64,000 bases of DNA, from the NCBI RefSeq assembly GCF_028389875.1, contig NC_084673.1, forward strand, positions 17,211,501 to 17,275,500, read 5' to 3'. Numbering within the stretch: position 1 is the stretch's first letter; each line of letters opens with the position of its first letter. Shown here one piece after another: positions 63,128 through 64,000 of the stretch. The notes beneath the pieces are model-generated. The model searched no databases. It saw nothing but the letters and a program-made list of their open reading frames with translations, and had not been told where the DNA came from. This stretch comes from Rhea pennata (taxonomy: Eukaryota; Chordata; Aves; Rheiformes; Rheidae). Both the position numbers and the translations under genes were made by a program.

Positions 63128-64000
63128 GCTATTTCACTTCAGAGAGGCAGTGCACTGGCTTGTGAATGGTACCTTCTGTTCCCCGTCTGCCTGGGTTCAC
63201 CTCACACCCATCAGCCTGCGCCTTAGTCTCATTCACATTGAGCTCTTTGGGCTATTTGGCTGTGAGAAACTCTTTTAAGGGTGGGCAATTTTAACACTGA
63301 AATAGCTTTAAAAAATCCAAACCCTGCTCAGGTTTCCTCAGAGCTGACATTAGTTATCCCCAGGGTAGCTTTATTCAGATCACTGGAGATTTCTCTGAAT
63401 CCAGTCTGACTTTTGAGATGGTAACAAATCCTTGAGATCATGTGAGTTTCCTGCAGAACCTTCTGCTGTGACATTGGAGGGATCCTCGTATTTTCAGCAG
63501 TGCCTATATGCAAATAAAATAATTGGGTGTTTGGAAAAAAACAACAGTAAAATAATTCTTCAGCATTTCATTAGTTTCTTGAAGTCTGACATGCCTTTGC
63601 ACCAAAATGAAACTCCTCTGCTTTGCAGTGATGAACCCCCTAAAACAAGCAACTGAAATTAGTATTATTTATAGATAACCACAGGCTCATTCATTCCTCT
63701 CAAGCTGTTTATTTCTGGGCAGCCCGGTGAAGCTGACAAAATTGCCGATTGTCTGAAATGCTACTGCCAGTCGTTTGAATGAACAGTATTGATTATAGTT
63801 ACGGGACTATTCATCTCATACTGGCACCTATACAATCCACATACTATGAAAATGTTGTCTCTGTTGACAGCTGGGATATGAAATAATACACTGAATTATA
63901 CATCCTTATAGGCAGAGTATACATAGACTTTCCTTAATCCAAATTTAAGAATAGTGCAAATTACCTGAAGAGAAACATAATGGAGTGGTGTGCTCCAAAG

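Overview
This 64 kb window is vertebrate nuclear DNA, almost certainly from a bird. The organism call rests on three things: a well-preserved avian-type CR1 LINE with the characteristic ATTCTATG-like 3' end at 26.8-28.2 kb, a low overall density of recent repeats, and short very CpG-rich patches standing in AT-rich DNA. Species cannot be resolved from the sequence alone.

The only protein-coding gene I can support is GRIA3 (AMPA-type glutamate receptor subunit 3) on the + strand. Its CpG-island promoter and 5' leader lie at about 47.9-48.85 kb. Coding exon 1 is 48,848-48,938 (signal peptide and first mature residues), intron 1 is only 497 bp, and coding exon 2 is 49,436-49,594 (start of the amino-terminal domain). 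The rest of the window (49,595-64,000) is the 5' part of a large intron 2. Exon 3 is not in the window.

Upstream of GRIA3 (1-47.9 kb) is gene-poor intergenic DNA. It holds: (i) the young CR1 fragment covering reverse transcriptase to 3' end (26,834-28,176); (ii) a second, more decayed CR1 copy at about 42.15-44.2 kb that keeps the 5' part instead (promoter-like leader, ORF1 with coiled coil and SGNH esterase, start of ORF2 endonuclease) and lacks the reverse transcriptase and 3' end; (iii) two fossil CR1/L3-like copies on the - strand (about 6.0-6.6 kb and 21.6-23.1 kb); (iv) MIR/CORE-SINE and L2-like remnants; (v) several degenerate palindromic MITE-like repeats; (vi) isolated CpG-rich islets (about 0.7, 3.3-3.85, 4.4, 19.3-19.5 and 20.4 kb) of unknown function; and (vii) simple repeats.

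No tRNA, rRNA, CRISPR array, toxin gene or intact endogenous virus was recognised. I did not find a convincing previously undescribed system. The observations most worth testing are the CpG islets at 3.3 and 19.3 kb (possible unannotated promoters or first exons), the uORF-bearing GRIA3 leader, and the unusual 3'-truncated CR1. Family assignments come from remembered consensus patterns, not from a search.
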